Source of the DNA: Daphnia carinata
Lineage: Eukaryota; Arthropoda; Branchiopoda; Diplostraca; Daphniidae
Direction of reading: 5' to 3'
Length of the DNA stretch: 64,000 bases
NCBI RefSeq assembly: GCF_022539665.2
Contig: NC_081332.1
Location: 5,037,803-5,101,802, forward strand
Position numbers and translations under genes: made by a program. Positions within the stretch are counted from its first letter, which is position 1; every line of letters begins with the position of its first letter. The notes below the pieces were generated by a model. The model saw nothing but the letters and a program-made list of their open reading frames with translations, did no database searches and was not told the origin of the DNA. Shown here piece after piece: positions 14,223-26,632 of the stretch.

Positions 14223-17200
14223 ATGGCGTCATTGCTTTTGAGATACTCCAACTCACTTCGTTTTGTGTCAGCCTCCCAAGTAAATTGATGCTTTTGCAAA
14301 TGTAGAATACAATAGCTATTGGCATTTCATGTAATGTTGCAGGTGAGTCAGCTGAGGTGCTTACACCGACAACCTCTCGATCCGGAATGGGCGGCTTTGG
14401 CAAAAAAACAGTTGAAAGGCAAAGATCCTGAGCAAGAATTGCTTTGGTATACATCTGAAGACATTACATTGAAACCAATTTATACAAAAAAAGATGTTGA
14501 AGGGTAAATATAGTTTAAATACATCACCTTTTATTGTCACTAATCCTAATCTTTCCCTTAATAGGCTGGAACATGAATTACCTGGTAAGTTTCCTTACAC
14601 ACGGGGCCCTTACCCCACAATGTACTCTCAGAGACCATGGACAATCCGACAATATGCTGGTTTCAGCACAGTAGAAGAGAGTAATAAATTTTATAAAGAA
14701 AACATAAAGGCTGGACAGCAAGGACTGAGTGTGGCTTTTGATCTTGCCACTCACTGTGGGTCAGTCTTACATACATTTCATCTTTATTTGGGGGCTTCCA
14801 TGTTATTTATTTTTTATGTTATTTCATGCATTAGCTATGATTCTGATAATCCACGTGTTTATGGTGATGTGGGTATGGCTGGAGTGGCAATTGACAGTGT
14901 TGAAGACATGAAAGCTTTGTATGATGGAATCCCTCTTGAGAAAATGTCTGTCTCAATGACTATGAACGGAGCTGTAATTCCAGTTTTGGCGATGCACATT
15001 GTTGCAGCTGAAGAACAAGTATGCAACCCTCCTTCAATTAAAACTGTTATTACTTATTCACATAAACTTTCCACAGGGCGTTAAAGCGGAACTCTTATCG
15101 GGTACCATTCAAAACGACATCCTTAAAGAATTCATGGTTCGAAATACTTATATTTATCCGCCTGCTCCTTCTATGAGAGTCATTGGTGACATTTTTAGTT
15201 ACATATCAGCGGTAGGTTCTATCTAGAGTTCCGTATTTCGACATTATTATTTTGCTTTCTATTGAACAGAAAATGCCGAAGTTTAACTCGATCAGTATAT
15301 CGGGATACCACATGCAAGAGGCTGGAGCAACTGCGACACTTGAACTGGGATTCACTATGGCTGATGGCATCGAGTATTGTCGAACAGGCTTGCAATCAGG
15401 CTTAACTATTGATGCCTTCGCACCACGTTTATCATTCTTCTTTGGGATTGGAATGAACTTTTATATGGTAATTTAACTTCTTGTGTTATCTTTAATTCTG
15501 CCAACCTCATTCCTATTTCAATTAGGAAATTGCCAAATTAAGAGCAGCCCGCCGTCTCTGGGCCAATTTGCTTCAAGAAAAGTTTAGCCCTAAAAGCCAA
15601 AAATCATTGGCTTTAAGGACTCATTGTCAGACATCCGGCTGGTCATTGACAGCTCAAGATCCGTATAATAACATTGTGCGTACGACAGTCGAAGCTATGG
15701 CAGCTGTCTTTGGTGGCACGCAGTCTCTCCACACCAACTCCTTCGATGAAGCCCTGGCCTTACCTTCTAAATTTTCGTCACGTATTGCCCGCAACACACA
15801 AATCATACTTCAGGAAGAAACAGGAATACCAAAGGTTGTGCCAAATAATTTGAATATTTTATTTTTTCTGTTATTATTATTTATTGTTCAATTTTAAACG
15901 AATTCTATGATGTGCAAAGATCATTGATCCCTGGGCCGGCAGTTATATGATGGAGACGTTGACTGACGAAGTATACACGAAATCCAAAAGGATTGTTGAT
16001 GAAGTCGAGCAAATGGGTGGTATGGCCAAAGCTGTAGCATCCGGCTGGCCTAAACTTAAAATCGAAGAATGTGCTGCCCGTCGCCAAGCACAGATTGATT
16101 CCGGCTATGGTAAGCCGTCATCACTTTCGCTTGTACAAGAAACACATTTTAATCTGTAAAATTTTTCAGAGACAATTGTTGGTGTGAACAAATATCAACC
16201 AGAAAACCCGGAGCAAGTGGAAGTCCTCATGATCAATAATGCAGATGTCCGAAACAAGCAAATTGAAAAAATCAAAAAGGTTGGTATATCATTAAACATT
16301 TTGATGTTATACATTTAAAAGCTAAACCATTTTCTATGTCTTGTTTTGTTTTTAGGTTAAAGCGACCCGCGACTCAGCCAAAGCTGAACAGTGCCTCAAA
16401 GCGATAACAGATTGCGCTGGTGGCGCTGAGGGCAACTTATTGGCCTTGGCTGTCGAGGCTTCTAGAGCTCGCTGCACCGTAGGCGAAATAACCCAAGCCA
16501 TGGAAAAGGTAAAAATGTTTTTTTTTCTTTTGTCCTCTGCGTTCTATAATGGGGACTTGGTGACGAGTAGGTTTTTGGTCGTCACGTAGCGCGGGACACA
16601 ATGATTTCAGGAGCCTACAAAAGCGAGTTTGCAGACAAATCGCAGTTCGATATAGTAGCTAAAAAGGTAGGCCTCGAATTTCAGCACGAGATCATTCAGG
16701 GAAAATTAAAACAAGAAAGACCCACTCTTCCCGTAGATTGAAGAATTGGTTGCCCTTGAAGGCCGTCGTCCTCGTATCCTAGTTGCAAAGATGGGTCAAG
16801 ACGGTCATGATCGCGGTGCCAAAGTCATTGCTACTGGTTTCGCAGACCTCGGATTCGATGTCGACATCGGCCCTCTGTTCCAGGTTGGTTTTTTTCTTTA
16901 GCGTCTTTTATCATCCGCACAGATATTTACCTGTTGTTATTTGATAAGACGCCGAGCGAAGTAGCCCAACAAGCCATTGATGCTGATGTTCACGTTGTCG
17001 GAGTGTCTTCATTGGCCGCCGCTCATCGGACCCTTGTACCTGAGTTGATTAAGGTTTTGAAAGATATGGGTCGATCTGATATTCTCGTTGTCGTTGGTGG
17101 CGTTATCCCACCTCAAGATTACGACATGGTCTACAATGCCGGCGCGTCTGCCATTTTCGGACCGGGTAAGTTAAAAACCCTTTTTAAATATATTTCACTC

Positions 17201-17325
17201 GTTTTTATTGACCTCTGTGGGGTTTTTTCGGGGTGATAGGTACGAAAATTCCTGTTGCAGCGCTGGAAGTTGTTAATTTGATTATCGGCGGATTAACACG
17301 AAAAACTCAATCAACAGCCAATTAA
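14223..17325 (+). CDS. MMUT: Methylmalonyl-CoA mutase, mitochondrial
   Basis: Fourteen exons: 14223-14279, 14343-14503, 14565-14759, 14835-15018, 15077-15211, 15270-15467, 15526-15834, 15920-16109, 16170-16279, 16356-16508, 16571-16666, 16737-16883, 16949-17165, 17240-17325; 2238 nt, 745 residues (human 750). An N-terminal presequence ([18 protein letters not shown]) precedes the TIM-barrel domain ([67 protein letters not shown]). The C-terminal B12 domain carries the DxHxxG cobalamin motif ([20 protein letters not shown]) and [13 protein letters not shown]. It isomerises L-methylmalonyl-CoA to succinyl-CoA in propionate, odd-chain and branched amino-acid breakdown. One residue in a very conserved stretch is unusual: THCGYDSDNPR, where human and bacterial enzymes have Arg after His. 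Confidence 0.96.
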
Positions 17326-20300
17326 GTAAAACTTGATGAAAGAAAAGGGAGATGATTTTGTTTCCAGTAATGGTGTCGTCAGTGAAGAAACTGTTATGTG
17401 ATTCTTTTTAATTTGAATGCTTAGAGACGTAATATAAAGTTGGAATATAAGTCTAAACAGTACACGGCTACAGTGTGAACGGGAAAATGTGGGATTGGTT
17501 ACTGCTTTTTAAGCTTTCAACCAATAGGAACAAGGGCTCACGTGATTGGCTAGGCCTTGTGCTAAGCCACGCCCCATTTCTACACAAAGGATCTTTTTTT
17601 GAAGCTTCCACAGCAATTTCACTTCCCTCAGAAATCCAGTCATTAATTAAGTTTTAAAAAGTCCTGTGTTCATTAGTTTGATTCATTCAGTTTTTACTCA
17701 ATGCTATTTTAAATGGTTAGATCACACATTTTTGCCAGAGAACGACAAGCAATACTAGTAGGTCTAGCATTATTTGATTTCCTAGTCAGAAAAATAGTGT
17801 TGAAAATGAATCATCATATTTACGTGTTTGGTCAATGGACAAGAAACATAGTATTCTAGATTTTTGGCCCTGGTGTAAGGTTTTGTCAAGTAGCCAAGTC
17901 TTTTGTTCTCCTTTAGTTCAGCTTTCTCTTTTTTCCCTCTTAGAACCAAGAATGGCATTTTTGTTTGTTCCCCTTTTCTCTTAGCGTCATCGCCAGATTT
18001 CAGAACAGCGATGTTCAACATGAAAACTCACATTGTATAATTACTCAGTGTTTACAGAAATGGGACAAATGAGCTGTCGTGTTGGTCCTCATTTGGCATA
18101 ATTATTCAAGACAAATTATGCTTTATCGATTTTTCACGTTCGTTATAAGAGTTCACAGGGTTTCCACCTGCATAATTTACATTCGACGTCAAGCCTTTTA
18201 GATCGGTAGTTCCTGATGAATTGATTTTCCCCTTTTATGTACCGTAAAAGCCACTGATGTCCAGGGCCTTGTCTACAAACATTCGAACATGGCCGACTTT
18301 TCTTTGGCCGCTGAGATTTCTTCTGGTTGGCTTTTTTCGATCCAAAAAACAGACATCTACAAACGATTTAAGCTATTTCAGTTCATTGCAAGATCAAATT
18401 ACCAAGTCCAACAGAATCAATCATTGGAAATGATCCAGAATCTTCCAATGTATTTTAGGTCTGTAAAAATCAGCAGTGAGTAATCCCTTGGTACTTTCGA
18501 CATGCCCTTTTTATCCCTTTTTTTTAAGCTCTTTATTGTTCCACGTTTTTAGACTGGTGACCATCTGGCTATCTCAAATGCCAACATTTTTCGTCTGCAT
18601 CGGCACATCTTTTTAATGCAACTAAAAAAGAAAAAACTAGTAGTTATTCGACGAAGAATCTTTCAGCCACGGATGAGTTAAACGTGGCAACCTATAAATA
18701 GACATGGAGGAGAGAGGGTGTTGTGGCAAAACTGGTAAACCGAAGAGAAAATAGATCTTGCAACATGGCGCCTGTCGAAGACGTCTGAGCTAATATTTTC
18801 ATCCCCCTCCCCTCACTGCAGTCCCCCTGAAATTGTAACAGTCCACACTAGACGAAAACAATGTGATGGGTAAAATACGTAGCTTCGTGTTTCCCGAAAG
18901 GCCTGACTGAATGCAAATGAAAACGGCTTGAATTCAGTTCAAGGGCTCTCGGAACAACGGGAATCAAGAAAACGTTGTTGGGGAGGCCAGAGTGTGTATC
19001 TGACACAATAGAGCGGTGGGTGGGAGAAGGGGGGTAAAAAAACATAAAAGCAGGAAATGGCAATGCTGTTTTTCCCACCCGTCGCCTAAGGCTCGTTTAG
19101 AATCTTCCCCTTCCCTCTGTATTCCCCCTTCGTCCGCTATTGGTTGCTCATGTCCCCCATCCAATCCGAGTGGGTGTGTCTACCTCCCAGTTCGCGGGTC
19201 GCACCACCCACCACCCAGAGTGTGCCCCACCGAGAGAGAACACGGCGCTCCGAGTTTTATTCTCTTTCAAACAGACGGTGGATATAGAAGCAAAAATCTC
19301 GTGTTGGAAAGCTGTGCAGTTTGTGTGTGTGTTGAATTTGAGTGTGTCCAAAACAAACTTGAGAAAATGTGTATCCAGTGATAGTTCACCGTTTGGAATT
19401 GTCATTTCTCAATGACGTTGGATACGAAACGAGTCACCACGAATCGAGTGAGTAGAAAACTAAGAATTTAAAGAAATTCAAAAACAAATCGTGTCACCTA
19501 CATTCGCACAATTTGAAAGAGAAACGAAGATGGCGAAAACGGTTTTTTTTTTCTATTTTGCGGCTAGGCATCGTATAAAAATTACAACGACGTTCCTCTT
19601 TCCGAATGGAAGGAAGAAGAAAGAAAGAAAAAAAAAAGAGAAAATGATGTGGCTGGCGGCATCCGAGAGAAAACAGGGGGCAGTAGGGGATGCACAAACA
19701 AGCGAGTAGGAAAGGGGGGAGGAGAAGGGGATGATAATAAAGCCCAAAGGGAGGATGGGGAGAAACCACCCTCCCAACTGGATGTCTGTATGAACAGGAC
19801 TAACCCGCGGATCCTCAACCCGCACGGCGGTTTCCCGAACCGCGGGTTCTGAGCCATACAGATCTGTTTCGGGATTTTCAGGCATCCCCTCTTTCTTTCG
19901 TTCCTTTTTTTTTGTGTTGTAAAAAAAAAGAGATCCCAGCGTGGGGTTAGAATCGTGCTCCTCCCTATCAGCTGACGCCAGAAATGATATGACGTCATTT
20001 CCCCCACGCACAGTATATAATAGCGGGTTCGTGTTTCCCCTATTTATTATTACGGGAAAAAGAGGGGGAGATGCTCTAATTACTTTGAATCTGAGATTTT
20101 GTTCTTATTCATTTCGAAGAATTCAGATGAAACGAATATTTTTTTAAATGTTCGTTTAAAAACCGAAATATTGGTCATCAATTCAGGAATTCCCGTGGGT
20201 TATTCAAATGAGATCCCCCCTCTGTCAATCGGGAGAAAAAAGGGGGGAGAGAGAAGTGTCGCCACGTGCTCGACCACCGCACGGCACTTTCACGCCCCCC

Positions 20301-20571
20301 TTTCCCGCATAGAGAGACTCTCTATTATTATATTCTCTCCCCTCTTTCTCCCTCTTTTCATCATCTTTTTTTCCTACCACGACTCGCTATACATCAGAAG
20401 AAGAAAAAGCCGTTGTTCCATCCGGTTTGGCCTCGGGTGATTTTCTCACAGGTCATCCCCCACTGACGCCCATTGGTCCGCACCTTCCAACTCTAAGAGC
20501 AAATTGGATGTTGAGGCACCTTAAGAAAACTCATTTGCATATTTGATTGTACCCCGTATTTATTAACAGAA
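17326..20571. promoter_or_regulatory. Long upstream region of the first PCGF gene
   Basis: 3.2 kb without a supported coding exon. Features seen: E-box octamer TCACGTGA at 17538-17545 directly followed by an inverted CCAAT box; ATGGC (YY1/Pho-like core) sites at 18289, 18765 and 19530; octamer ATGCAAAT at 18911 and ATTTGCAT at 20533; purine-rich and C-rich tracts at 19600-19760 and 20200-20360. Open frames here (for example 19553-20011 minus) run through low-complexity tracts and look spurious. UTR exons of the PCGF gene are likely but not resolvable. Confidence 0.45.
19989..20024 (+). promoter_or_regulatory. CRE plus TATA-like core promoter
   Basis: ATGACGTCAT (19989-19998) is a perfect CRE palindrome; 14 bp further on lies TATATAATA (near 20013). 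This is a compact promoter-like arrangement on the strand of the PCGF gene, about 550 bp before its start codon. Use as the start site is inferred. Confidence 0.4.
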
Positions 20572-22409
20572 ATGAATGAATCGACGGGTGACGTTAAACC
20601 AAACGTAGGTGATGTCAATTGCCATTTAATTTGCACCGTGTGCCAAGGATACCTGATAGACGCTACCACCATCACCGAGTGTCTTCATTCATGTAAGATT
20701 CCCCTGAAAATCTAAAAAAAAAAAAGACATCAATTAACAGTTAATGTTACAGTTTGTCGATCATGCGTGGTTCCGCACGTGGCGGAATTCCATCAATGCC
20801 CTTCGTGTTCCGTCCCGCTTAGTACGACGAAACCATTTTCACAGCTCAGGTGAGATTTCCCAATTTTGAGGTTTTCATTCATTCATCACGCGTTTTTAAA
20901 TAGGAGAGATTACACATTGCAAAGTATCGTTTATAAAATGATACCGAGACTTGCACGGAATGAATTGGAGAGGAGAAGAACATTCCGGATGGAACGCGTT
21001 GCAACAGATGATAATAAAACAGAAGAATGTTATTTACAATCGTTTTATGCTCCAAACGATCCCATCTCCATGTCATTAGAATACGCCGAACCGTAAGTCT
21101 TTTTTAAAATTAATTTTGGATTAGCGGGAATTTGAAATGTTTGTGCGTAGAAATTGCGAGTTTGGTTTGAAAGCGAATCTGGGCAAAGATGGACCGGAAG
21201 CTGGATCTCAACATCGACGTTACTTCCGTTGTCCGGCTGATCTTCCAATTGGACATTTAATTAAATTTCTTCGCAATAAATTCAACGTTACCGATCCCGC
21301 TACGCACAAGGTCCGTTGTTTTTAATTAAAATTGCGGATGAATTAATGTTAACATAAATATTAATGCAGCTTGAAATCTTATACAACGGACGTCCACTTG
21401 CATCAGAGTACAAACTATCGGATGTCGCCTACATCTTCTCATGGAAAGAGGTATGCAAATTATTTCATCTTTAAACGTTAAAAAAAAAAATGTGGGATTC
21501 AATAAATTGCAGAGAGAACCTTTGAGATTGTGGTACCGGATATCACCTTCGTTAATCAAGGAAGAAGAACAGCGGGAAGAGATGAAGAAAGGTAATCAAC
21601 GAGCAAGTCTTGTTGACATAACTAGTAAACGTAGTTGGCAATGTAATGGCAAAGACGAACGTCTTGCCAAGCGCCGGAAGCGTCCATCCGCACAGAAAAA
21701 AAAGATGGAATCGGTTGATCCGGTTAAAACGATTTTCGATGAGGCTCGTACAACTGAATTCAGTTGTTCTACTCCAATTCCGCCAGTCGAAACGTGCGAA
21801 CCTACCGAGTCCAATAAAATCCAAAACTGGTTGCCCAAAGCCATTTTCGACTTGGACGATCGAGCATTGTTTGCTAAAAGACTCCAAAGAATAACCAATC
21901 CTTCCGAATTCCGGCCGGAAGAAATTGCACCTCCTTCGAAAGAGGAGCCTCCAGTAGTCGATAAAGACGCGCAATTAATTCCATTGCGGATCTGCGTGAC
22001 TCCTCCATCAGCTTCGGGACATGCTAATCCCGAAGATGAAATTCACGATAGTATCGGTGCGTTAGACCTATCGGGAAGTAAAGGCGATTCGAGTGATGCA
22101 TCATCGCCGTTATCAGCCGGAAGTTGCCGATCCAGCGCCAGTCCAGTAGGTTCTGCGAGTAAAGTGGGTCCTCATCCTTATTTCATGACACCCAGCGCAG
22201 TCTACCACCACGTCCAGCAGCAGGATCCGGCTCAATCGATGGCCGCTCTAGCTGCAGCTGCCCAACAGTCTAAACGGAATTCCAGCCGGAGTGAAGATGA
22301 TGTCCATAAAGCATGGGACCTTTTCCATATCCGGCCATCCACTGCTCACAGTAGTCAACCAGCTACCCATCAGAGCCTATTGAATTTACTCAAGTCCAAA
22401 CAAAAATGA
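20572..22409 (+). CDS. Polycomb RING finger protein, Psc/Su(z)2 (PCGF) type, copy 1
   Basis: Six exons: 20572-20692, 20753-20849, 20904-21092, 21151-21310, 21370-21450, 21513-22409; 1545 nt, 514 residues. The RING is near residues 21-68 ([20 protein letters not shown], then FCRSCVVPH...CPSCSVPL). The RAWUL (ubiquitin-like) domain spans about 115-240 ([54 protein letters not shown]). A long disordered tail follows: basic patch [12 protein letters not shown], motif IGALDLSGS (22056-22073), then Ala/Gln-rich sequence. PCGF proteins pair with RING1 in PRC1 to ubiquitinate H2A and compact chromatin. The intron inside the RING and the 81-nt exon are shared with the next gene. Confidence 0.92.
22056..22073 (+). 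other. ALDLS motif in PCGF copy 1 tail
   Basis: Codons for GALDLS in the disordered tail. The same hexapeptide is at 29228-29245 in the other PCGF gene. It resembles the CtBP-docking motif PxDLS with Ala in the first position. Binding is inferred. Confidence 0.45.
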
Positions 22410-24223
22410 ATTAATTTTGACCAAAATTCCGGATTGAATTTCCGGATGTGTGATGTTTGCTGTTTGTCTGTGTGAATTTTCTGTATCGACTTTTTTTTTG
22501 ACATTATTTTTTTTTATACATATTATAAATAACTATGGACACTTGAAAATACATTGATTTTTTACAAGTTATGGAGCAGTGATTGAATTTCCTACAAAAG
22601 GCAACAGAAGATCGTAAAGACGATAGGCCTTTTTAAAAGCCTTGGGCTATTTAATACGAATCTTCTAAAAGCAGGAAGTTGATTTTCGAAAGGAAGTAAA
22701 ATGCAAATGGCGCTAGTAAAAAAAAATATTTTGAATTTCCATTCATTTTTGATTGGATTCCTTCTATATAAATGCATAGAATTTCATTGAGCCCTAAAAA
22801 AAAGGTGTATATACATCTACCTGTCGAGAGAGAAGGTAACTTTTTTTTTCTTTTTTGAATTGGCTGGTTAATGGGCATCGCGGCGGCTAAGAGAGAGAGA
22901 GAACCGGAGAGAGAGAGAGACCTTGCTGGCGGCGTAGTTTGATGGTTACGCGGGATTGAATCTTGCCGGAAGCGTTATAAGGTTCTCTTTCTCTTCTGAC
23001 GCTTTATCTCTGTTTTCTCGTCTTCCTTTTTTTTGTGTCATGTCCAGCTGTTTGGATGCACATCGTGTGTTACTCAACATGAATTTCAAAATAACTTGGC
23101 CATTTTAAATCGTTTAAAATTGGAAAATAGTTTTACAATTTGCGTGGCTTCAAGGTTGGAATGTAAAGAATTTCCAATGTTTTGATTGCCATCGATCATG
23201 ATGACGTCATGAAGTAGCTTTTAATTGAATATTTTGTTTTTAGTTTCTCAACACGAATGGGGTAGATGCGACATTATTATTACCTGCCAGATGTTGCCAT
23301 GACGACGGATTGAGGCGTCCTCCCACCCCACCCAATACGGATGGGCGTGTATCGATCCGATGCCTCGTGCCGGGACTCCCTCACATCGTTTGCCATTCGA
23401 AAAGAATACCCCTCTAGAAAAAAAAACACTTTTGGAACTACGTCAGATTCCGTGCAAATGGCCACCACCGTCAACACTGTAAAAAAAAAACACATTTTTT
23501 AGGTGGGACATTTTTATGGGTTTATGGTCAGCATTGATGGCTTCGCGGCTCCCGTTTCAGGTCAACTTGATTGCTTCACGGATTTTTAAAATCCATTTCA
23601 GGTTTTTTTTCACTTGAGACTGCAATAAAAATCATTCTCAAACAATCCGACTGTTATGAAGTTGTCTAGTTTTGCCAAGATGGCTGATAATCTGAAATCG
23701 TTCCATTTCTCAAAGAATTCAGAGCAGACGACATTCTTGGCCGAATCAACTAATATGGCGATTAGGCTAAACAGTATACGAAAGGAACAGAAACGTGTGT
23801 TTTAAAAAATCATTTTCAAAACGTTATTGAGGAAACAAAGGTCTACTACTACCATCGAATATTTGCTATTGACAGGTAAGAAAACGAAGCTGGATTGCAA
23901 TCAGGTTTTTGATTTTCTAGGATAGTTGTAGAATACTAAGAAATGAGAGACCAATCGAAAACCAGAATATGGCGCCGTACAATCTTGAAAAAAAGAAGAC
24001 ACAGAGCAGTTGGAGGGAAAAAACCGACTTCCACAATCGCGACCTTAGACGTAACGAGTTTTTTTATCATTTCGACAGAGAATATTTGTCTCGTTCCTAA
24101 CTTTTTTTTGTTTGTCCTCGATCGACACAGTAATAAAAAAAAAAAAAAATCTCAAGGACGTCCGACATCAGTTTTCCACATCACGTGATTGTTTGCAGAC
24201 TGCACGATGCGAAAAAAAAAGGC

Positions 24224-24237
24224 GTCACCTAGGCAAC
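24224..24237. promoter_or_regulatory. RFX X-box
   Basis: GTCACCTAGGCAAC fits GTNRCC-N2-RGYAAC exactly. It lies between the two PCGF genes, 2.4 kb before the second start codon, so its target is unclear. Confidence 0.35.
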
Positions 24238-25638
24238 GAATGATCTGGATAGATAAAAAAGAACAATGCGTTTGGCAAATGAAACAAAAACGAATCGCCG
24301 TGGAAATAACCGCGAAAAATATTGTCCACTGCTGAAAGGACCTCCCGGGTTTTCAAGTTGTTTGGTGTTAAGTGAACTGAACTTTTGTTTCGAAAATAGC
24401 AAAAACCGTGTAGACAAACATGTCATCCTTGCTGTGCACCTTCTGGCGCTAATGGCTACCTAATGAGTTAATTATCCAAGTGCAAGACGTCGGGTAATGA
24501 GAGCCCGAGACGCCGAAATAGTTGAAAACAACGACAGAAAAACAGTCGAATACTAGTGCAGCTTTTCGATTCGAATAGAATTGATGATGTCTAAAGATTC
24601 GGAAAAAAATGGGCAATCTGACTGTCGAAAGTGAAGCTCATCATATGAAAAATTTTTCGCGTAAAGCGCTAATGAAAGATTAAAATTAAATGGCCGCCAT
24701 GTTCAACGAGATTCGAGAAATGTCGTCAGAAAAACTGCTCGAAATGCAAGTCTAAACTCAATTTCATGGCCAAAAAATGTGATAGACGCGTTGTTGACGT
24801 TACGATCTGACTTTTGGTATCAATGATTCTGCAGAAAAGTGGACCTGAAACGTTTAATCAGCGTTTATTAAGTTGGCGTCATCAACAAATTTCGTCCTGA
24901 CGGGGCGGCGGTTTCATGTTCGCTGAAAACATCAGCCTTTCATCTATCCAAAACAGCTACTACCCTTCATTTTTTCACCAATCAAATAGTACTACTATAT
25001 TCCTCAGAAAGAGAGCTGTCGATTGATTCTAATGAATTTATCTTAGATCGAGATTTAAGGAGATTAAATTGGCGAAGAAAGAGGACGAGTTGCGAGCTGA
25101 AATGCCCATTTTTCGGGTGCGGCTCGTCGTCCATGAGAAACACAAGCATGAGGCTTTATTCTGTAAAAAGATGGCGACCCTTTGTCATCCGGGGCCCACA
25201 CGTGACCATTGCTCTACCAATAGGAGCTCGCTTTTGGGGAAGGAGGGCGTGCCTTCAACTAGTCTGGCCAGAAAGGGAGCCATCGACCGGCATGTTTCTA
25301 TCAGTCGCCGCCAGGGACGGCCAGAGTTCGGTCCGTATTTCGTGGTCGCTCGTTGTGCTGTATAAATGTAAGGCACGCAACAAACAGCGCCCTCGTTAGG
25401 AAAAAGCAAAAAAAAAAAGAAGGGAGGCCAAAGTTTTTATATCCCAGTGTCTGCAGTGTCCATGAATTTTGTTCTCAAGTGTGAAACAAAGGAATATTTT
25501 CCTCTGTGACTTTAAGTCTTCAGGTAAGCAAAAAAATTTTTTTTTCTTTTCTCTGCTACATTCCGTCGTGCGTTATTTTGATAGAACGTGAGCTGCGTAA
25601 GGCTGGAATAGAGGAGGAAGAGTGTTGTACTGTTATGT

Positions 25639-25665
25639 GCGTGTGTCTGTGTGTGTGTGTGTGTC
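25639..25665. repeat. TG/CA microsatellite
   Basis: An interrupted (TG)n tract of about 27 bp in the region upstream of the second PCGF gene. Confidence 0.8.
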
Positions 25666-26632
25666 TGCCCGCGCTGGTGGGGAGGAAGTGAGTAGGGGGA
25701 GGGGAACGAAAGGCGAAGAGGGAGGGAGAGGAGAGAGAAACGCCGAGTGAATATAAGGGAGCCACACACACACAGACAAGAGAGAAGGAGAGAGTCTTAT
25801 GTAGTCGTCGAAATGTATATATATTTAAACGGGGAAATGCGTCTTTGCTTGTGGGGAGATGGCGTCGACGTCGTTTCGGCTCCCTTTATGGCCAAGAATT
25901 TCCGATTTTATTGTTCGCTTCTGAAATTTCGTATCACTTGAATTTTTTCTTTTTGGTCAAGGCAAACTAAAAAAAAAAACCGAGCCCGGACTTCTTGAAT
26001 TTGAATAAGAAAACGTTGTTGGGTGTGTGTGAGTAACATTCCTCGGAGAGGGTCGGTAATGCCTGCAGGGTGGAAAGGCGTCGTCACGTGACCCGGCGTG
26101 AGAAACGAGACACACGTGTCTGCATGTGTATTTTTTTCTTCTTCCAGAAGGGTTTCATCCTTTTTTTTTGTGTGTTGTGTAGTTGCATCGCGATAACCTC
26201 TTCACCTCGTAGCGTCACTCATCCGGCCGTGACACGCTGATAAAAACGATTACTGGTGGCATGCTACAGAAAAGATGTTTAGTTATGGTAATTTTTTTTT
26301 CAAGGGGTTTATTATCAAATGTTTGTCAATCGAACATGATTCACGTACACGAAGTTTCAGAGTCCATTTTGTGATCAAGTGAGAAAAACAACGAGCTTAT
26401 CTTTACAAAAATGTGAAAGCTTAAATAAGTTTAGAAACAAGGAAATCAGCATTTAACCCCTAAAACAATTCTACCCTCCCAACGACTAAAAATGCATTTA
26501 TCATTTTGAATTTCAAGGAAATTTATCTTTTTTTCAGGTGGTATACAAATGATAACAAACCGCAGTGATGGCTATTGGTTGATGTAATCTCTACACGTAG
26601 TTCCAGTACAAAAATTAAAGCCAAAAACAACA

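Larger units (their letters stand above)
22410..26632. promoter_or_regulatory. Intergenic region between the tandem PCGF genes
   Basis: 4.2 kb without a supported exon. It begins with the 3' UTR of copy 1. Seen in it: a GA-rich tract near 22890-22921; ATGCAAAT octamer at 22701 abutting ATGGCG at 22707; further ATGGC/GCCAT cores at 23680, 23755, 23969, 24690, 24696, 25171 and 25859, several in the longer YY1/Pho-like context AANATGGCG; TCACGTGA at 24181 and 26084; an X-box at 24224; a TG microsatellite near 25640. It probably carries the promoter and control elements of copy 2. Confidence 0.45.

Noticed and set aside
18289-18483. 64-codon frame starting MADFSLAAE
   Set aside because: Starts at an ATGGCC that also fits the YY1-like sites; no homology or splice continuation seen.
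19553-20011. 152-codon minus-strand frame
   Set aside because: Runs through a purine-rich tract; repeats of Phe, Ser and Lys reflect low complexity, not a protein.
25512-25771. Two frames across the TG repeat
   Set aside because: Thr-His repeats come from the CA/TG microsatellite.
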